Shown here one piece after another: positions 62,652-64,000 of a DNA stretch of 64,000 nt. Positions within the stretch are counted from its first letter, which is position 1. Each line of letters starts with the position of its first letter. The DNA comes from Streptomyces sp. NBC_01353 (GTDB lineage: Bacteria; Actinomycetota; Actinomycetes; Streptomycetales; Streptomycetaceae): positions 2,542,001-2,606,000 of the forward strand of contig NZ_CP108352.1 of NCBI RefSeq assembly GCF_036237275.1, in the 5' to 3' direction. The notes beneath the pieces were generated by a model. It had not been told where the DNA came from and searched no databases. It saw nothing but the letters and a program-made list of their open reading frames with translations. A program made the position numbers and the translations under genes.

Positions 62652-64000
62652 TCACCGCAGCGCGCCCTCCAGGGCCTGGGCCAGGTCGGAGGCCTCTTCA
62701 TCAGGCAGAAGGGAGCCGTCGGGGCGGGTCACGTAGAGGGTGTCCACGGCGTTGGCGCCCAGGGTGGAGACATGGGCGCTCCTGACTCGGACGTCGGCGC
62801 CCTCCAGGGCCCGGCCGATGCGGTGCAGCAGGCCGGGGGCGTCCTGGGCGCGGACCTCGATGACGGTGGCGAGGCGGGAGTCGGCGGCGGCGACGGTGAC
62901 GCGGGGCGGCGGGGCGGTGACTCCGCGTCGCCGCGGGTAGGCGGCCTCGCGTTCGGCCAGCCGTGCGCGGATGTCCAGGCTGCCGTCGAGAGTCCGTACG
63001 AGGTCGGCGCGGAGCCGAGCGGCCTGGGGCAGGGATCCGTATTCGGCGGCGACGCGCCAGTTCAGGACAAGGACGGCGCCGGGGCCGAGCTCCGTGGGGA
63101 GCTCGATGGCGCGCAGGTCGGCGGCGCGTACGGTCAGCCGGTGCAGGGCGAGGACGCCGGCGACGGCCGGCAGGACGCCCGGCTGGTCGGGCAGGGCGAT
63201 GAGCAGTTCGACGCCGACGGGTTCCGGTTCACCGTCCTGGGGCTCGGTCTCCGGCTGGGTGTGGAGGGCGAGGACGGGCTCCCCGGTGCGCAGTGCCTCG
63301 ATCGCGAGGCGTTCCTGCTCCGCGCTCGGGGCGGCGGGTTCCGGTTCCGGTTCGGGCTCTCCGGCGAGGACGGCGCCGACGCGTTTGACGAGATCGGCGA
63401 CGAGCGAGGCGCGCCAGGAGGACCAGGCGGCCGGTCCGGTGGCCAGCGCGTCGGCCTCGGTGAGGGCGTGCAGCAGTTCCAGCGCGCCCTGGGTGCCGAC
63501 GGCGGTGGCGACGGACCGTACGGTGGCGGGGTCGTCGAGGTCGCGGCGGGTCGCGGTCTCGACGAGCAGCAGATGGTGGCGTACGACGGTGGCGATGACG
63601 GCGACGTCGGCGCGGTCGAAGCCGATCCGGGTGGCGACGTCCCGGGCGATGGTCTCGCCGGCCACGGAGTGGTCGCCGGGCCAGCCCTTGCCGATGTCGT
63701 GCAGGAGTGCGGCGACGAGCAGGAGGTCGGGCCGGCCGACGCGGCGGGTGAGTGAGGACGCGCGGACGGCGGTCTCGACGAGGTGCCGGTCGACGGTCCA
63801 GGTGTGGACGGGGTTGCGCTGCGGGCGGCAGCGGACGCGTTCCCAGTCCGGCAGGAGCCGGGTGATCAGCCCTTCGGCTTCCAGTGCCTCCCAGACGGGC
63901 ACGGTCGGCTCCCCCGCGCCGAGCAGGGTGACCAGTTCCTCGCGGGCCTCGGCGGGCCAGGGCACCGGCAGTGGTTTGGCGGCGGCCGCGAGCCTGCGTA
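62652..64000 (-). CDS. glnD: [Protein-PII] uridylyl/adenylyl-transferase GlnD, C-terminal part (5' end beyond window)
   Basis: About 449 codons of the C-terminal part are visible. The HD phosphohydrolase region (VHTWTVDRHLVETA, LLHDIGKGWPGDHS) removes the nucleotide from PII. Two ACT domains (about VELLIALPDQPGVLPAVAGV and VIEVRAQDAPGLLHRIG) sense glutamine. The frame continues to the right edge, so the nucleotidyltransferase domain is outside. In Streptomyces GlnD adenylylates GlnK. Confidence 0.92.
   Translation of the reverse strand, partial: RRLAAAAKPLPVPWPAEAREELVTLLGAGEPTVPVWEALEAEGLITRLLPDWERVRCRPQRNPVHTWTVDRHLVETAVRASSLTRRVGRPDLLLVAALLHDIGKGWPGDHSVAGETIARDVATRIGFDRADVAVIATVVRHHLLLVETATRRDLDDPATVRSVATAVGTQGALELLHALTEADALATGPAAWSSWRASLVADLVKRVGAVLAGEPEPEPEPAAPSAEQERLAIEALRTGEPVLALHTQPETEPQDGEPEPVGVELLIALPDQPGVLPAVAGVLALHRLTVRAADLRAIELPTELGPGAVLVLNWRVAAEYGSLPQAARLRADLVRTLDGSLDIRARLAEREAAYPRRRGVTAPPPRVTVAAADSRLATVIEVRAQDAPGLLHRIGRALEGADVRVRSAHVSTLGANAVDTLYVTRPDGSLLPDEEASDLAQALEGALR

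Noticed and set aside
60734-62785. 683-codon open frame on the plus strand across ffh and the start of ftsH
   Set aside because: It is antisense to two certain core genes; long antisense frames are expected in GC-rich DNA with strong third-base bias, and the protein has no domain pattern.

Overview
The window is GC-rich actinobacterial chromosome, almost certainly Streptomyces. It carries the sporulation sigma factor WhiG, four tandem type I signal peptidases, a menaquinone-type deaminase, the actinobacterial DUF2469 protein, GTG starts and 1-4 base start/stop overlaps. The gene order agrees with what I recall of the S. coelicolor segment running from glnD to the adenosine-deaminase-like gene; that is recollection, not a search.

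Layout. (1) 1-6.4 kb: DUF4190 protein, an aminodeoxyfutalosine/adenosine deaminase, a glycerophosphodiesterase, a DUF574 methyltransferase, a two-component pair and a secreted serine hydrolase. (2) 6.3-12.3 kb: polyamine catabolism. An orphan PotD-like lipoprotein is coupled to an HXXEE membrane protein. Aminobutyraldehyde dehydrogenase lies divergent from an Lrp regulator, which is followed by a class III aminotransferase. (3) 12.5-19 kb: an ABC ATPase/membrane protein pair, a LOG-like protein, an unknown membrane-anchored protein and two membrane proteins. (4) 19.1-23.1 kb: a thiamine ABC transporter behind a TPP riboswitch. (5) 23.1-24.2 kb: rlmN.

(6) 24.5-36.2 kb is an accessory arsenic island. 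It holds arsI/cadI, two ArsO-like flavoproteins, two arsR genes, an aquaporin, a TauE/SafE permease and two arsenate reductases (one with an N-terminal extension). Broken genes are interspersed: an MFS transporter, an arsO N-terminus, an arsN acetyltransferase and a thioredoxin reductase, the last two reduced to head-to-tail stubs with the reading frame kept. No ArsB or Acr3 pump is present, so any arsenite exit would depend on the aquaporin. A second two-component system, a PadR gene that has lost its stop, and relics close the island.

(7) 36.2-43.2 kb: a SRPBCC protein, a DHA2-type drug exporter, then the core block cdsA-frr-pyrH-tsf-rpsB (minus strand). (8) 43.4-50.1 kb: LytM peptidase, TetR regulator, whiG, dprA-comM-yraN, DUF2469 and a Nudix hydrolase. 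(9) 50.1-56.6 kb: sipZ-sipY-sipX-sipW, rplS, trmD, rimM, khpA and rpsP (translation and secretion). (10) 56.7-64 kb: SprT-like protein, methyltransferase, a 0.46-kb cluster of three tandem repeat families, ftsH, ffh and the 3' part of glnD. Most core genes are on the minus strand and several are translationally coupled.
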